From Vitis vinifera (taxonomy: Eukaryota > Streptophyta > Magnoliopsida > Vitales > Vitaceae): DNA of 64,000 bases. The first letter of the stretch is position 1; every line of letters starts with the position of its first letter. The stretch is from NCBI RefSeq assembly GCF_030704535.1, contig NC_081810.1, forward strand, positions 8,442,501 through 8,506,500, given 5' to 3'. Below the pieces are notes generated by a model, which had not been told where the DNA came from, did not search any database, and was given only the letters and a program-made list of their open reading frames with translations. A program made the translations under genes and the position numbers. This document shows positions 1-11,085 of the stretch, in pieces.

Positions 1-294
1 TTTGATAAATATGATTATAATTTTAAATATGATTCTTTATTTCAAACTTATATTATTTTTCATATATATTAAATAATTTTTAAACACCTCATAAAATATT
101 AGTATTATTTATTTGTTCTAACTTGTAAATTAGGTATCATCAAATATTATATTTTTTCAAATTTATAGAACATATAATAAATACTTTTTAAATACCTCAT
201 AAAATATTATTATTTTTTTTTTTTGTAACTTGCAAATTAGACACATGATGTTTATTATTTTGAAAATAATTTAAACACTCACATGCATATATAT
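1..294. other. AT-rich intergenic sequence
   Basis: This stretch is very AT-rich, with runs of T and imperfect repeats of a motif reading roughly cctcataaaatatta. I see no coding sequence and no recognisable element. Confidence 0.6.
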
Positions 295-1520
295 TGTGAA
301 ACCAAGGTTTAGTTAATCTTGATTTTGATGATAACAAAATAAGGTTTAGAACTAATAATCATATTTCAAGTGTGATTAGGCAAGACGATTTCCAAAATGG
401 CAATCACAAAGACAAATCAAGCCAAAGAGAAATCATGAAGAAGAAGACCACCTCAAAGAGAAGAGTTTTTTCAAGACCAAAGCTTCATAAGATCTCTTTG
501 TAAGGTTGTTGGTGCACTAGGACTTTCATGCATTTCATTCTTTATTTATACACCAAAATCATCCAAGAGTAATATTGTTTTAAATATCTTAAGAATTGGA
601 TGATTTCATATTCTCAACTAAAACCTTGTGTTAAATAATTTTCAAACTTGTGTTAAAAGGTTTTAAATTAAAAAAAGTTGGGTGTTGAGCCAAAAAATGG
701 CTCAACCGATTCAACTAGTCGACCGGTTGTGCTCGTCCGATCGAGGATCGGTTGAGGGAAGCCAAAAAGTTTCTCTCTCTCCCAATGGCCTTCTCTTCCC
801 GGTCAAGGTTGAACCTCAACCGGTTGAGGTCCGATCAAGGTCCGGTTGAGGTCCTATTGAGGTCCGGTTGAGGCCCAACGGTCACTTTCCAAGCATTAAA
901 TGCTAACAGCTAGTCAACCGGTCGACCCCTATCTCGACCGGTCGAACCCCCAACAGCTAATTTGACTTTTTTCTTCTATAAAAAGGCTTCAATCTTCATT
1001 GTTTTATAAACTTAACCATCCCAAATCATTCTTGATTATATTTGAGCCTTGAAATAGTGTTTTTGAGTGTACCATTGTTTCATAACTTGCATATCTTTAT
1101 TGCATCATTTAATCCTAATTTTTTTTGTATCTTTGAGCCTAAAGTTCTATTACTAGGATTTTTGTGAGATCATTATTTGTATATCTTTGTGAGGAATTTT
1201 CTCAAGTGAGGGGTATCACTTGAGAGGTTGTTCAAGAGAGGGATATCTCTTGAAGAAGTGTAAAGGGTGCTTGGAGCCAAAAGTCCAAGAGGGTGAATTG
1301 GAACCATAATACAATTGTAAAGAGATTAGAAGCTTGGTGTTTGCACTCTCTCTTCCTTAACTCTTTTAAATTATATGCAATTGTCTTTATTTTGTTTATT
1401 ATATACTTGCATATAATTGTCTCTTATTTTTGCATAGTTTAAATTTTTGAAAAAGAAACCATCACCCTATTTACCCCCAAGATGATTACCATAGTTTGGA
1501 TTAACCTCAAATTCCTAACA
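295..1520 (+). mobile_element. Solo LTR of an LTR retrotransposon, with TATAT target-site duplication
   Basis: The block begins TGTGAAACC and ends CCTAACA, so it has the TG...CA ends of an LTR. It is flanked on both sides by TATAT (290-294 and 1521-1525), a 5-bp target-site duplication as made by retroviral-type integrases. It is far less AT-rich than its flanks. A TATA-like stretch (ctataaaaag) lies near 977-986, a plausible LTR promoter. Between about 700 and 950 there are many degenerate copies of a motif around ggtccggttgagg and cgaccggtcga. No internal retrotransposon sequence or second LTR is nearby, so this is a solo LTR left by recombination. The first 64 bp recur almost unchanged at 34606-34669, so the family has at least two copies here. 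Because the flank is a TA-rich repeat, the duplication is less decisive than usual. Superfamily (Copia or Gypsy) is not determined. Confidence 0.8.
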
Positions 1521-2048
1521 TATATATATAATTCCAAAATTACCTAATTGCTCTCCACACTAATCCTAAATATTTTTTAATAAAGATTTAAATATTTAAA
1601 ATCATTAAAATAAATATTTTCTTATTAAAGCAATTTTTTCAAAGTAATAAGATAAAAATCATGAAATCTTCAAAACTATAATTACAACAAATATTTTTAA
1701 TTTTAAAACTAATTTCATAATTTAAATTAATAATTTTAAAAAATAAAAACGTTATAAAAATAATTTTTTTATTTTTAATTCTATTTAAATATGATTTTTT
1801 TAATCTCTATTGATAACAATGAAATTATGTTTATAAAAGAAAAATAGTAAAAATATATATTTCATTTAGTTTACTCATAATGAACAATTCAAACATGATT
1901 GATTTTAATTTTATTTCCTATGTGTTAATTTTTGTAGGGAATCTCTTAATGACATAGTTTGGCAAAAAAAAAAAAAAAAACTATCAATAATCGTCTTAAT
2001 GTCAAATTCAAGTTGTTTAAAAATTGTACAAAACCTATTAGGAGTCTT
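1521..2048. other. AT-rich intergenic sequence
   Basis: Long A and T runs with no plausible coding sequence. The short open frame at 1911-2132 on the minus strand lies mostly in the beginning of the tandem array and a poly-A/T tract, and does not look like a gene. Confidence 0.5.
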
Positions 2049-2745
2049 GTACACCCTTGTACACTTAGCACATTTCCCTTGTACAGTTAGTGTAATATTC
2101 TTGTGCAATGACACAAATTTCATATTTCTCATAAATTATATGTTCATGTAGGTGTAGTAATCATATTTTCAATGGTTTGGTTAAGAAAATGGTGGATGAC
2201 TTAGGATCAATTTTTTTCCCCAAATATCATTATTAGGGAAAATATTAAAATTGTCATGTGAGAGTTAAATAAAATGCATGACATAGGGGTACAATCCTTA
2301 GGTAACAAGGAAAATAAAAAAGTGGTTTAGAATTGATTAAAATAATTCATAAAGGGTAATCTTGTACACTTTTGTATAATTAGTACATTTCCCTTGTACA
2401 GTTAGTGTAATGCCTTTGTACAATGGCACAAATTTCATATCCCTCCTAAGTTATGTGTTCATGTTCACGTAGAAGTGTTTAACCATATTTCCAATGGTTT
2501 AGTTGAAACGATGGTGGATGACTTAATATCAAAAAAAATTTCCCCAAATATAATTATTGGAATTTCCATGTGGGAATTAAATAAAGTGCATGACATATAT
2601 GCACAATTCGTGAGTGATAAGAAAAATAAAGAAATGACTCATAATCTATTATAATCTTTCACAAATTGTAGCCTTGTACGCATTTGTACACTTAATACAT
2701 TTTCCTTATACAGTTAGTGTAATACAATTATACAATGACACAATA
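2049..2745. repeat. Tandem array, period about 313 bp, 2.2 copies
   Basis: Three successive units start at 2049, 2364 and 2676 with variants of gtacacttttgtacacttagtacatttcc, followed by cagttagtgtaat. Units 1 and 2 stay alignable over their length (for example ggtggatgactta and atgcatgacata in both), and unit 3 is cut off after about 70 bp. The spacings are 315 and 312 bp. Within a unit the word ttgtac recurs several times. This is satellite-like or a local tandem duplication, non-coding, with clear divergence between units. Confidence 0.8.
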
Positions 2746-5282
2746 AATAAATCAATAATTTTTTTTTTCATATAAAAAAATAGTACTAAACAAGGTTTTC
2801 AATTTTCATTTTTAAAAATAGTTTTCATTTTTTAATTAAACGCATTTTCAAAAAGAGACAATATAGAAAATAAAAATTATTTTTTTTTAAAAAAAAAAAA
2901 CTAGAAAAATATTTTAAAACAAAACTCAAATATAATCTATATAATTTTTAGTTACTCGTTTTCATCTAAAATAAGTAAATATACATTTCAACCCTTTTAT
3001 ATAAGAAAAATTCAATCTCTACTATGTATTGATATAATTCACTTCTAAAATTAGGTTATATGAAAACATTTTAATTAAGTACTTAAAATAAAAACTCTCC
3101 ATTCATCCTCTTTATTTCTTTTTCTTTTTCTTATTTTAATAAATTTTCAATTAATTCAAATCATTAAAAAAATCCTTAATAAACAAATTTGTAACATTTC
3201 ATATAACTTATACTAAAAGTTATGTTCAAATAGTTATTAAAATAAAGAAGGAAGAAGATTAAAAAAAATAAACTTTTTATTTTATAATAGTAAAAAAAAA
3301 AACTTTAAAATACTTTTTAGTATAAAAAAAATTAAAATAGTGAAAATATTTATTTTAAATGATATTTTAATCATTAAATTATTTACTTCTAAAATGTAAA
3401 AGATAAAAATAAATGTAAAAGATAATTTTATTTATTTAAATTAATATTTTTTTTAGAAAGTATTTTCCAAAATAGTCTTTGAATCATTAATATAATTTTT
3501 GTTTATTTAAAATTTAAAAATAAAAAATAATGTTAATTTTTCGATTATTTATAAAAGAGTTTAAAAAAATAATAAAAAATCCAAAAATTGTTAAATAAGA
3601 AAGAATAGTGGCAAATAGTAGAATAAAGATAAAAATGAGTCAAGTGGGTATTTTTATTAATTACTATCCCATATTCTTATCATCACAGTAGTCGGAGGAT
3701 TTTATCTTAATTATGAACCCTATATGGGTTGAAAACACAATTATCCCTTGTAATTTTGGGAAGGTGTTGGTGGCCATCCCATCAATGGGGCTGTAGTGCA
3801 CCCACGTCCAAGTCCAACCACCAGAAGATACATTTGGCTATTTTCCATTCACATACTGCCTAGCGCCTACAGCTATAAGCGACACTAGCATTTTTCTACT
3901 CTTCATGGTTTGATTGAGTTGAAATTCAAGCTTGGGTCCGGCCTTTTGCGGCTGCAGGAAGGAAGATTTGATATATAAATCGATGCTTAAAATTATATTA
4001 AAAATATCAAAAAAAATTATCGAGGGATATTTTAACATAAATATCGATAAAATAAAAATTATTTAAAATTTATGTGAATATTTATAAAAATTTAAAGAAT
4101 TGATAAAATAATAAAAAAATATACATGTTAAAGTTAGTTTGTAAGTGTAATTGACATAAATATTATTAAGGAAAAAAATATTTAATAACAGATAGATATA
4201 TAAGTAAATTCGATACTTGAATATTAAAGATAAAAAATATGATTAGAAATGTTTTTAATAAAAACATTTTTTTAAAACATTTTTAAAAGAATTACCCATT
4301 AAGTTTTTCTCTCAAAAAAACAAAAGCATTAAGGACAAGTGATTTAAAAAAAAATTAATATTTTTTAAATTTTATCAAACATATAATTTTTTTTAAACAT
4401 TTTTTAAAAATTACTATAAAATGTAATATATATATATATTAGAAGTACAAAGGAAGTGTCCTAGAAGCAAGAAAATTAAGTAGTGAACCACAATATAAGT
4501 TTAATTTTTTTTTATAACAAAAAACACATGTTATTTATAAGTGGAGAATGATGAACGTTGTCACAGTTCTCGCCACTTAGAAGAGCAAAGAACCAGGAAG
4601 AAGGAAAGTGGGGGAATAAATAATGAGAAAGAAAAACCGGTCCAAACACGGTCTAATTATTTTAAGGGAATATGTGAATTTGGGCTATGTGATTTATTTG
4701 CAAATGGTGAGTTGAAATGGTTTACCGCGGGACCCACTTGATCCACAAATGTCATGAATGAGTCCAACCATGACACTTTCATTAAACACGGTTGAAAATC
4801 GTCCCAAAAAATCTGGTCGTTGGATGTAGAAGAGAGGAGCGCAAAAAATCACCCCAAAAATTGTCAATTTTTTTTTAAAATTAGCGATATATCACGATAA
4901 ATTGACGATGTTTTGGGAACTTTGGAGATTTATCGTGATATATCACTGATTTTTTTCTCATCGTCCTCGCCGTTGCGCACGTCGCCGATTTTGTTTCGGT
5001 CATCCCCGATATCCAATATTTGTCCGATATTTTGATGATTTTTCCGATTTTTCAAACATTGGTTGGAAACAGTTTTTTATTTTGTAATTTGGAAAACATG
5101 TTTAATAAAAATTTTGATAAAAAAGTATTTTTAAAAAAGCAAGTGGTTTTAGAGAATTAATTTAAGATGTTTTTAATTATTTTCTTTAAAATAATATGCC
5201 TAAGAATTGAAAATATTTATGTTAATGTAAGTCTACAATGCATTCTTGAAAATAAACGAAGAAAATTATTTTTTGTTATAAA
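2746..5282. other. AT-rich intergenic sequence, little identifiable content
   Basis: Mostly A/T runs. A less AT-rich patch at about 3660-3960 has short open frames but no family I recognise. A second such patch at 4540-5070 has an open frame at 4541-4741 without a recognisable domain, then a repeat-like block with the inverted repeat annotated separately. I see no supportable gene. Confidence 0.5.
4886..4944. repeat. Perfect 17-bp inverted repeat (hairpin) in a repeat-derived block
   Basis: The arm gatatatcacgataaat at 4886-4902 is the exact reverse complement of 4928-4944, with a 25-nt spacer. The surrounding sequence (about 4840-5065) contains further variations on cgatat and ccgat and looks like a fragment of a dispersed repeat. 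No promoter or terminator role can be argued from sequence in this eukaryotic context. Confidence 0.6.
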
Positions 5283-5965
5283 ATGTGAGAATTTCTAGCA
5301 TTGAGGGAACTTATGGATGATCATCCATAATAATGTTTACTTCTTTGTACCTCCCTATAAAAGGGAGAGACCCGTAATGAAAATCAATTTAATTTTCTCT
5401 TTGTGGATTTTATCATCTCTTTCTTAAGAAATAAAAAGATTTTTCTCTTTTCTGAAAAATATAAAAATGACGTCATTCTTTTAGAGAAATAGAAAAACTT
5501 TTCTCACTTTTTTCTCACAAAAGATATGTCATAAACTTATATCATGATTTTCTATTTTATTTATGTGTGATAAAATTATCCTATACATAAATATTTACAA
5601 TTCCTATAACCAAGTTATGAAGTAAATTATAAATTATGAGATAAATTCATAATCAGAAGTTACGAAAAATATGTGCAATTCTTATAACCAAAATTATGGA
5701 GAAAATTACAAAATTACAAAAGTTATGTATATGATCACTAATTATTTATTTTTATCTAGGTTTTGTCCCATTAGGTTTTACTAGCAATGTTTTTAACAAA
5801 ACAATTACCATATTTTTATGATCATCTAAGGAGTATTATAAAATGTGAGAATTTCTAGTATTGTGGAAACCTATGGATGATCATCCACAATGATGTTTAT
5901 TTCTTTGTAACTCCCTGTAAAAGGGAGACACCCATAATGAAAATCAATTTAATATCTCTCCTTGC
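5283..5965. repeat. Pair of direct repeats about 120 bp long, LTR-like (possible TRIM remnant)
   Basis: The segment starting TGTGAGAATTTCTAG at 5283 recurs from 5843 with roughly 90% identity by eye. Both copies contain gatgatcatcca, a TATA-like or pyrimidine/purine block ending aaaagggaga, and taatgaaaatcaattta. The unit spacing is 560 bp. A short terminal repeat with a short non-coding interior fits a terminal-repeat retrotransposon in miniature. However, I could not find a clear primer-binding site, CA ends or target-site duplication, so a simple duplication is equally possible. The interior (about 5410-5840) has no coding capacity. Confidence 0.5.
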
Positions 5966-6261
5966 ATTCTATTCTTTTTTTCTTGCTTTCTTCTTCTTCT
6001 CTCACTTTGTTTTACAATATTTTTTATATTTCAATTCCCACTTTCCAAATATTTTTTTTTTTAAAAAAATAATAGAACTATTAACTATTTTTAAAACAAT
6101 TCAAAACAAATCCTTAGTTTTAAAATTTTAAGTATATATCCTTTTTTTTTTTATCAAATAATCTATTTTTATGGGTAGTGGCTGAGGTAACACTTGACTT
6201 TAGGAAGCATCCTTTAATGTATATATAAATTTTTCCACACAATGTTCCAATGTCGACATGA

Positions 6262-8110
6262 TTTTTTAAGGCAGTATAGTTTTCAATCATTCCATTAGAG
6301 ATAGGTTTAGCCCCATTAATCCTTGCTTTTTAAGGCAATACAGTTTTCAATCAATCCATCATAGATAGTTAGGTTCAGTCCCATTGCTTTTTAAGTCGGG
6401 AGAATTACCCGTTAAGGTGGGCTAAGCTTGAATAATTATTGGAAATGGTGTCTTCTAATAATTCTTGGGGAGGACTTTAATAGATTTAAATACCAAAACT
6501 GTCCTTCAACTAAAACTTTTAAAATTCAAAGCATTTAAAGCATTTCACTTGGTTTGTCAAGACATTTATGGTGCGTGAACCCGCATTTATTGTAATTATT
6601 GATATTCAAAATTTAAATCAAAATTTTGAGTTTAACCCTTACAATTATTATACATAATGATAGTATAATGTGTTATTTAAATTTACTATTAAAAAAAATA
6701 CTTTTAAAAAATATTTTCAAAATATCATTTATTTATTTATTTTTACATTTTTTATTTTTATTTTTATTTTTATTAAGAAAAAAATAAATTTTATAATTAT
6801 ATAATAAAAATGGAGATTTTTTCATATATATATATTAATTTTAAATTGATAAATTATGTTTTTTTATTAAAATAATTTTTAAAAATTTATATGATTTTTT
6901 TTTCTTTGCATAGTGTTTTTTTTTTTAATTTTAAATTTTCATATATAATTTTTTTTTCTCAATGCATCAAGTGGATGATGTTAATATATTTGATATGTTA
7001 AATATTAATGAGGTATAAAAAGTGATCTTCAATATTATTACTTTTATTATAAAATATAGGTACAACAAAAATATGTTATAATTACAATATAAATACATTT
7101 ACATTACAATAAAACCTAATAAGGAAAATTTTGAATTTTTTTATAGAAATGATAATTTTATACGATCATACCATATTTTACAACATATTTATATCATAAA
7201 TAATTTCTGAAACCAATTGAATTCACAAGACTCATAGTTTATATATATATATACAAAAAAATTATTAAATAATTTCAATGTACTGGATGAATGTTGTTAA
7301 TATATTGATATGATATATTAATACCAATAGCGTATAAATAAGCATTTTTAGAATTATTATTTTTGTAATGAAATATAGGTACGACATAAATGCATTATAT
7401 TTATAATACAAATACACCATCATTACAATATATTACAACATAATTTAATTTATTTTTGTTTAATTTTTTCATGTGCTATATTACCCAATGAATAATTGTG
7501 AGTTATTCTATTTAATAATTGTGTGTTAGTCAATTGAATATTTATATATTATTTAATTGATGAGTGCTCGTAAAAAATAATTATTCATTCTATTATGGTA
7601 ACAAAGTTTTTAATTGTATGTTCTATATATAAAATGATATAATAACCTTAGGATATGGTTTTTATTTATGAGATATTGAAAATTATTTTTTTTTACAAAG
7701 TTCTTTAAAAAATCTTAATTTTTTTGGGAAAAAAATGAAGAAAAAATAACAAATTTTTAACGGTCACTTGATTGTTCAAAAGTGAACAAAAAAATTTTCG
7801 GGCTTAAGAAATGTACTATTAATTACCTGTACTTATCATCATATATGAATCCCACACATCATTGAGTTTTAAATTTACTTATAAATAATATAAAAAATAT
7901 ATTAAAGGGTAAAATTATCTTCTAAAAATCCTTGAGATGAATTAGCCTTCCTAGTAATTATTTCAGCCCAGACTTTTAAGTTTCAATCAATCCATTAGAG
8001 ATAGGTTTAGTCCTATTAGCCTTTACTTTTTAAGATAATATATATAGTTTTCATTCAATTCATCAGAGATAGGTTCAATCCCATTAGTCCTTGCTCTTTA
8101 CGCGCCCTTC
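6262..8110. repeat. About 65-bp tandem repeats, four degenerate copies, split by a transposon
   Basis: Two units at about 6262-6395 and two at about 7974-8100 each contain variants of tttttaag, then ttttcaatcaatccattagagataggttcagtcccattagtccttgc. The array is interrupted by the Mutator-like element at 6397-7972, which appears to have landed within a copy of tttttaagt. The units are non-coding. Confidence 0.65.
6397..7972. mobile_element. Degenerate non-autonomous Mutator-like element
   Basis: The left end begins GGGAGAATTACC, the same 12 bases that begin the better preserved element at 40239. The right end, read on the minus strand, is gtctgggctgaaataattac and matches the left sub-terminal gggctaagcttgaataatta, so long, decayed terminal inverted repeats are present. 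Flanks tttttaagt (6388-6396) and cttttaagt (7973-7981) match at 8 of 9 positions, which suits a 9-bp target-site duplication. The interior shares tacaatataaatacattt-type and taggtac(g/a)aca words with the 40.2 kb element, and contains two internal repeats around 7000-7110 and 7300-7440. No transposase frame is visible. Confidence 0.6.
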
Positions 8111-8366
8111 ACTCTTTAGTCCCTCCTTCTTACTCTAGTGTTGAACCAGTAAAAAAAACTCAAGGTTAATAGGAACATTTTTTTGCCTTTTGAAGTTAGA
8201 TATTTTCTTACCATTAAAGATCAGATATAAATGTAACCATCTCCTCAAAGCAAAGAAAGTGACAAAAATAAAAAAATAAAAATAAAAGAACGACAAGAAG
8301 AAGCAAGTTTTCATTTTTTTTTTTTTTAATTTTCCTGATTTACTTCCAAAGTTTTTGACACTTCTT

Positions 8367-8429
8367 GGGGGGGGGGGGGGGGGGGGGGGGTGTGTGTGGG
8401 CGGGGGCGGGGCGGGGTGGGGTGTGGGGG
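8367..8429 (+). repeat. Poly-G run of 24 bases followed by a G-rich tract
   Basis: Twenty-four consecutive G residues are followed by about 39 bases made almost wholly of G with scattered T and C (tgtgtgtgggcggggg...). Runs of four or more G at short spacing could form G-quadruplexes. The tract is isolated in AT-rich sequence. Homopolymers this long are also prone to sequencing and assembly error, so the exact length is uncertain. Confidence 0.85.
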
Positions 8430-9564
8430 TTCAGCCGAGTTCGAACACCTGGATCACCTTAGGAGTGGGTTGTTGACTTTTGAGTGGTCTTCTTATTGCT
8501 CGTCTTCACAAATTGTTACCTGAATCTTATCAGATATAAGTCACTTCTGAATGGATAAGCTCAAATGGCTGGCAAGGCCTTGCTTAGATAACACGTGGAT
8601 CCTTCCATTAGACATTTTCTTTTCTTTCAAATGGGTTATTCTTCAGCAATCATCTACGTGCTCATCTTTGCCTTGTAAGCTAACTAGATATACATGCAGG
8701 TCCTTTTCTTAGTAGCTTAATCTCATACTGCTTTAAAATTTACTCATTCCATTGAGGTAGTAGCACTCATTTAAATGATAATGACACTTACCCATATACA
8801 AATGCTTGGTTATGATTATGTTTCCATCAGCAAAATGAACCAAAAATAATTGATGATCAGTTGGGCACAAAGATGTTTTAGGGGCTATGAAGTATTAGAT
8901 TGCAAAATCTGAGTCAGTGTTATATCACTGCGCAGAACTCTTATGATTTATTGCATGACAAGTTCATCTCTATTGTAAAAAATTATCTGTCGCTACAACT
9001 GAGAGGTGAACGAGAGCCTTCATTTTTTGAGCGTTGGAAACCACCTTTTTCTCTATTTTTTCCCGTCTCTTTCTTTATTTTTACTTGTGTGTGGGACTGT
9101 GTTACATAGACAACATTAATTAGAAGGTATACAATATGCAGTTGTTTCAGTTGGCTAGGAGTATATATGTTCTCTGAGCAGGGACTGTGTGGGTTGGAAG
9201 CAACACGCTTCTTCAAATGAGGGCATAAAACATAGCAACACCCTTTATCAAATTATACTCAGTGATACTGATACAGCAGTAGACCAAACATATATGATAT
9301 ACCTGCAATTACATGGAAAAATAATGCTGAAGTTTTTTATTCTGATCATTCTTGGATTAGATGTCATCAACTTAAAAAATGGGGGAAAGCAGGGAAGAGT
9401 TTTACATATTGCACTCAACCAATTATTTACAGTTCATAAATACACAGAAGGCAGCAGAGATTATTAAAAAACACAACACTCAACATTCAGTGGCATAGTT
9501 ACGAACAGGCCCAAGGATTAATTCTTTCAGTACTTGATCGAGAAATATATGTTTGTTTTGAGTG
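8430..9564. other. Intergenic sequence downstream of the BAHD gene
   Basis: This region is moderately AT-rich. The open frames at 8900-9467 overlap each other on both strands and show no domain, codon bias or splice structure that I can defend. The part nearest 9564 is expected to hold the 3' UTR of the minus-strand acyltransferase gene. Confidence 0.5.
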
Positions 9565-11004
9565 TCAAGCTAAAGCCTTGTCATCTCCAAGACTGAGGGC
9601 ATTCATCTCTTCCTTGAACTTGGGTATGGCAGCTGCAGGAAGGGAAACAAGGACCCTCACCCCACCTTTCATTGCAGGATCCAGACTGGAAGGAGAAGTG
9701 AGAATACATAAACCCACGTAGTTGAACATGTTCCATGGCACCGGTATCATGTTCACAGGCTCCTTCCACCCGAAATCTACTTCTTCAACTAGACCCAGTC
9801 TTCGCCAGTCTGTTAAAACCACGGTTGCGTCGTTGGTTTCGAACTTTGTATTTTGTCGTCTCATGAACTCCAGCATGTCTATTGAGTTCCTAATGTAGTC
9901 AGAGCTACAAGCAATCTTCTTGCTTTCTTTGATCAGTTTGGAAACCCTTGAGAGAGGTCCTTTATTGAGATCCTTCCCCATTGTTGTGGCATTTGCAGCA
10001 CCAAAAGCATTCCCGTAATACCCATCAGGCAGAGGGGGATTGAGAAGGCGTCTATACCCCACAGTCATGGAGAAGAGGGTTGTTCCATCTGAGTTCAATT
10101 CTAAGGCTCTAAACCTAGATCTCCAAACATAGGCACCGAGGGCTTCAATGGTGGTGAAACCCTCTTTGGGAGCTTCATCCCCACATTGTTTCATCAAGCT
10201 AGTTTTGAGTCTTTTGATACTCTCACTATTCACGTTGAAGCAGTCATGCACAATTTCAGTGGGTGGCAAGTGTGGTGAAGTTGCTAAAGAAGCCTCATCT
10301 ATAGGGATTTGGAAGGGGTTTTTTCTGGGTGTTCCCACTAACCTCTCCCTCTCCCACACTGGTTTCACAGTTGGCTCGCTCTTTCCGCTTGCAAGCTCAG
10401 CCAAGGCACGGAAGAATTGAGCAGCACCGAACCCATCACAGACTGAGTGGGATATGCCCATTCCAATTGTGAAACCCCCACAAGAAAACTTAGTCACCTG
10501 CAGCACCAGAGGGTGTCTACCATCGCCACCATCGCCTGGCCAATCAAACACAAAGGGTTTAGCAAGTTCGACAGTAATCCCATCTAAATAACAGAGGGAA
10601 GAAAGCTCGCAATTGGCTGTTGCCACTAGAAAAGGCACCCCAGCAGCATTGCAGTTGAGTCTAAGTTCTCCATCACTGTGCCTCTTGAGCTTCCCAGCTA
10701 GAGGATAGTAATAAACTAACACTCTGGAGAGGGCGTCACTGATTACACTAGCTGGGTCACAAGAATCCAGATCATGGGTTTTCCCGTTCGAGGAAGCTAG
10801 ATCATGACCATTATCATCACTAGAGGAAAATCTCTTTGCTTTGTACGCATAAATGGTTTGGCAAATGATCTCAAGATTGGGGTCATTGTCAATGGTAGAG
10901 AAAGAAAGGACCTCAGAAGGAGTGGGTTTTGCAGGTTTAACAAGCACAACATCCATCTTCTCAAGCAAGAAGGGGATATGGATGGTATTTTTGTGGGTTG
11001 CCAT
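9565..11004 (-). CDS. BAHD acyl-CoA-dependent acyltransferase, single exon
   Basis: This 479-residue protein has the full length and both hallmarks of the plant BAHD family. The catalytic HxxxD is HSVCD at residues 186-190. The structural DFGWG motif appears as DFGWK at 410-414, followed by EP. The N-terminus (VKPAKPTPSEVLSFSTIDND around residues 22-41) resembles the branch holding spermidine hydroxycinnamoyl transferases and taxane-type N- and O-acyltransferases. Family members move an acyl group from acyl-CoA onto a hydroxyl or amine of a specialised metabolite in the cytosol. Substrate cannot be deduced here; a polyamine or alcohol acceptor is only a guess from the branch. Residues 59-78 form a low-complexity Ser/Asp-rich insertion. 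The gene is uninterrupted, as is common in this branch, and the start is the first ATG behind a TATA box about 74 bp upstream. I see no frameshift, so it is probably functional. Confidence 0.93.
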   Translation of the reverse strand: MATHKNTIHIPFLLEKMDVVLVKPAKPTPSEVLSFSTIDNDPNLEIICQTIYAYKAKRFSSSDDNGHDLASSNGKTHDLDSCDPASVISDALSRVLVYYYPLAGKLKRHSDGELRLNCNAAGVPFLVATANCELSSLCYLDGITVELAKPFVFDWPGDGGDGRHPLVLQVTKFSCGGFTIGMGISHSVCDGFGAAQFFRALAELASGKSEPTVKPVWERERLVGTPRKNPFQIPIDEASLATSPHLPPTEIVHDCFNVNSESIKRLKTSLMKQCGDEAPKEGFTTIEALGAYVWRSRFRALELNSDGTTLFSMTVGYRRLLNPPLPDGYYGNAFGAANATTMGKDLNKGPLSRVSKLIKESKKIACSSDYIRNSIDMLEFMRRQNTKFETNDATVVLTDWRRLGLVEEVDFGWKEPVNMIPVPWNMFNYVGLCILTSPSSLDPAMKGGVRVLVSLPAAAIPKFKEEMNALSLGDDKALA

Positions 11005-11077
11005 GGAAGCTAGAGAGCTAGCTGAGGTGATACAAAAATGGGAGAGCTTTATGGAATTTGTGGCAATGCCTCTGCAT

Positions 11078-11085
11078 AATTTATA
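11078..11085 (-). promoter_or_regulatory. Probable TATA box of the BAHD gene
   Basis: On the minus strand this reads TATAAATT, 74 bp upstream of the start codon at 11004. That leaves room for a transcription start about 30 bp downstream and a 5' UTR of roughly 40 bp. The site is inferred from position and sequence only. Confidence 0.5.

Noticed and set aside
4541..4741. A 66-residue hydrophilic plus-strand frame
   Set aside because: No recognisable motif, located in repeat-derived DNA, with no supporting promoter or polyadenylation context.
8430..8470. A tRNA-like box (gagttcgaacacctgg) beside the poly-G tract
   Set aside because: No matching A box, acceptor stem or cloverleaf can be folded around it, so neither a tRNA gene nor a SINE head can be supported.
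9581..9769. Second minus-strand frame inside the BAHD gene, and plus-strand frames at 10148-11240
   Set aside because: Shadows of the acyltransferase coding sequence or its promoter.
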